Assembly (NCBI GenBank): GCA_963808815.1
Contig: CAWEGI010000003.1
Span: 146,304-210,303, forward strand
DNA: 64,000 nt
DNA from: DATBLE01 sp963808815
Lineage (GTDB): Bacteria > Actinomycetota > Thermoleophilia > Gaiellales > Gaiellaceae
Direction: 5' to 3'
Positions 63,988 to 64,000 of this stretch are shown here, one piece after another. Under the pieces are notes generated by a model that ran no database searches, had not been told where the DNA came from, and saw only the letters and a program-made list of their open reading frames with translations. The position numbers and the translations under genes are program-made. Numbering within the stretch: the first letter of the stretch is position 1; every line of letters begins with the position of its first letter.

Positions 63988-64000
63988 CCCGCTACGACGA
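63984..64000 (+). CDS. Start of mirrored copy of the small helical protein (cut by window end)
   Basis: Five codons of the gene at 55202–55462 in mirror orientation, with GTG in place of ATG. Shows the inverted repeat continues past the window. Confidence 0.55.

Larger units (their letters stand above)
59874..64000 (-). repeat. Right arm of a large inverted repeat
   Basis: Reverse complement of 55446–59593, gene for gene. Near-identical with indels at 59.87–61.69 and 63.26–64.0 kb; clearly diverged (roughly 80–85% by eye) at 61.70–63.25 kb. The junction has short microhomology (GGGTGCT). Confidence 0.9.

Noticed and set aside
59874..64000. Second functional set of mutY, hydrolase and ATP-grasp genes
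   Set aside because: Mirrored order, abrupt junction and many indels make a functional duplicate set unsafe to claim.

Overview
The window is high-GC (around two thirds G+C), uses GTG/TTG starts freely and packs genes with ATGA/GTGA overlaps. Gene order clpC – radA – carD – ispD – (PHP) – ispF, an Rrf2 regulator and the type of polysaccharide genes point to an actinobacterium, probably an uncultured Thermoleophilia/Gaiellales-like lineage; this is inferred from order and protein character only. No rRNA, tRNA, CRISPR array, transposase or phage gene was recognised.

About 1–41 kb is one very large exopolysaccharide (EPS) locus. A leftward operon (9.5→0 kb) holds a sugar aminotransferase, FkbM methyltransferase, Wzx flippase, four GT2 glycosyltransferases plus an internally deleted fifth, a polysaccharide deacetylase and an APH-fold kinase. 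At 9.6–11.8 kb lies a secreted Ig-repeat/TIM-barrel protein. Rightward from 12 kb come a Wzz/BY-kinase, a Wzy/WaaL-type polymerase and glycosyltransferases. At 20.7–24.8 kb is a giant secreted sugar-dehydrogenase-like PKD protein. A second leftward operon (36.3→24.8 kb) supplies nucleotide sugars: cytidylyltransferase, sugar C-methyltransferase, PIG-L deacetylase, epimerases, UDP-glucose dehydrogenase and a SAF-domain dehydrogenase, together with GT4 enzymes and a sulfotransferase. The priming sugar transferase with its own promoter (38.6–40.2 kb) and another epimerase close the locus. Together these make, modify, flip and polymerise a lipid-linked, possibly sulfated, polysaccharide by a Wzx/Wzy-type route.

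About 41.4–45.4 kb is a sulfate ABC importer (cysP-T-W-A) next to an Rrf2 regulator. About 45.5–52.4 kb is conserved housekeeping: ClpC, RadA, CarD and the MEP-pathway enzymes IspD and IspF. From 52.4 to 59.6 kb are small metabolic genes: MarR/beta-propeller divergent pair, GNAT, AhpD-like, MutY, dienelactone hydrolase, a conserved 48-residue ORF, YceH, an ATP-grasp protein and the start of a membrane protein.

From about 59.87 kb to the end, the window is an inverted copy of 55.45–59.59 kb with a spacer of about 280 bp. Most of the copy is nearly identical but full of single-base indels; a block of about 1.55 kb (61.7–63.25 kb) is much more diverged yet collinear. This may be a fold-back assembly/sequencing chimera or a real inverted duplication; I favour an artefact for the near-identical parts. 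Single-base frameshifts also cluster in otherwise healthy genes at 24.1, 33.1–34.7, 36.7–37.3, 42.5 and 51.2–55.6 kb, so many apparently broken genes here are probably intact in the living cell.
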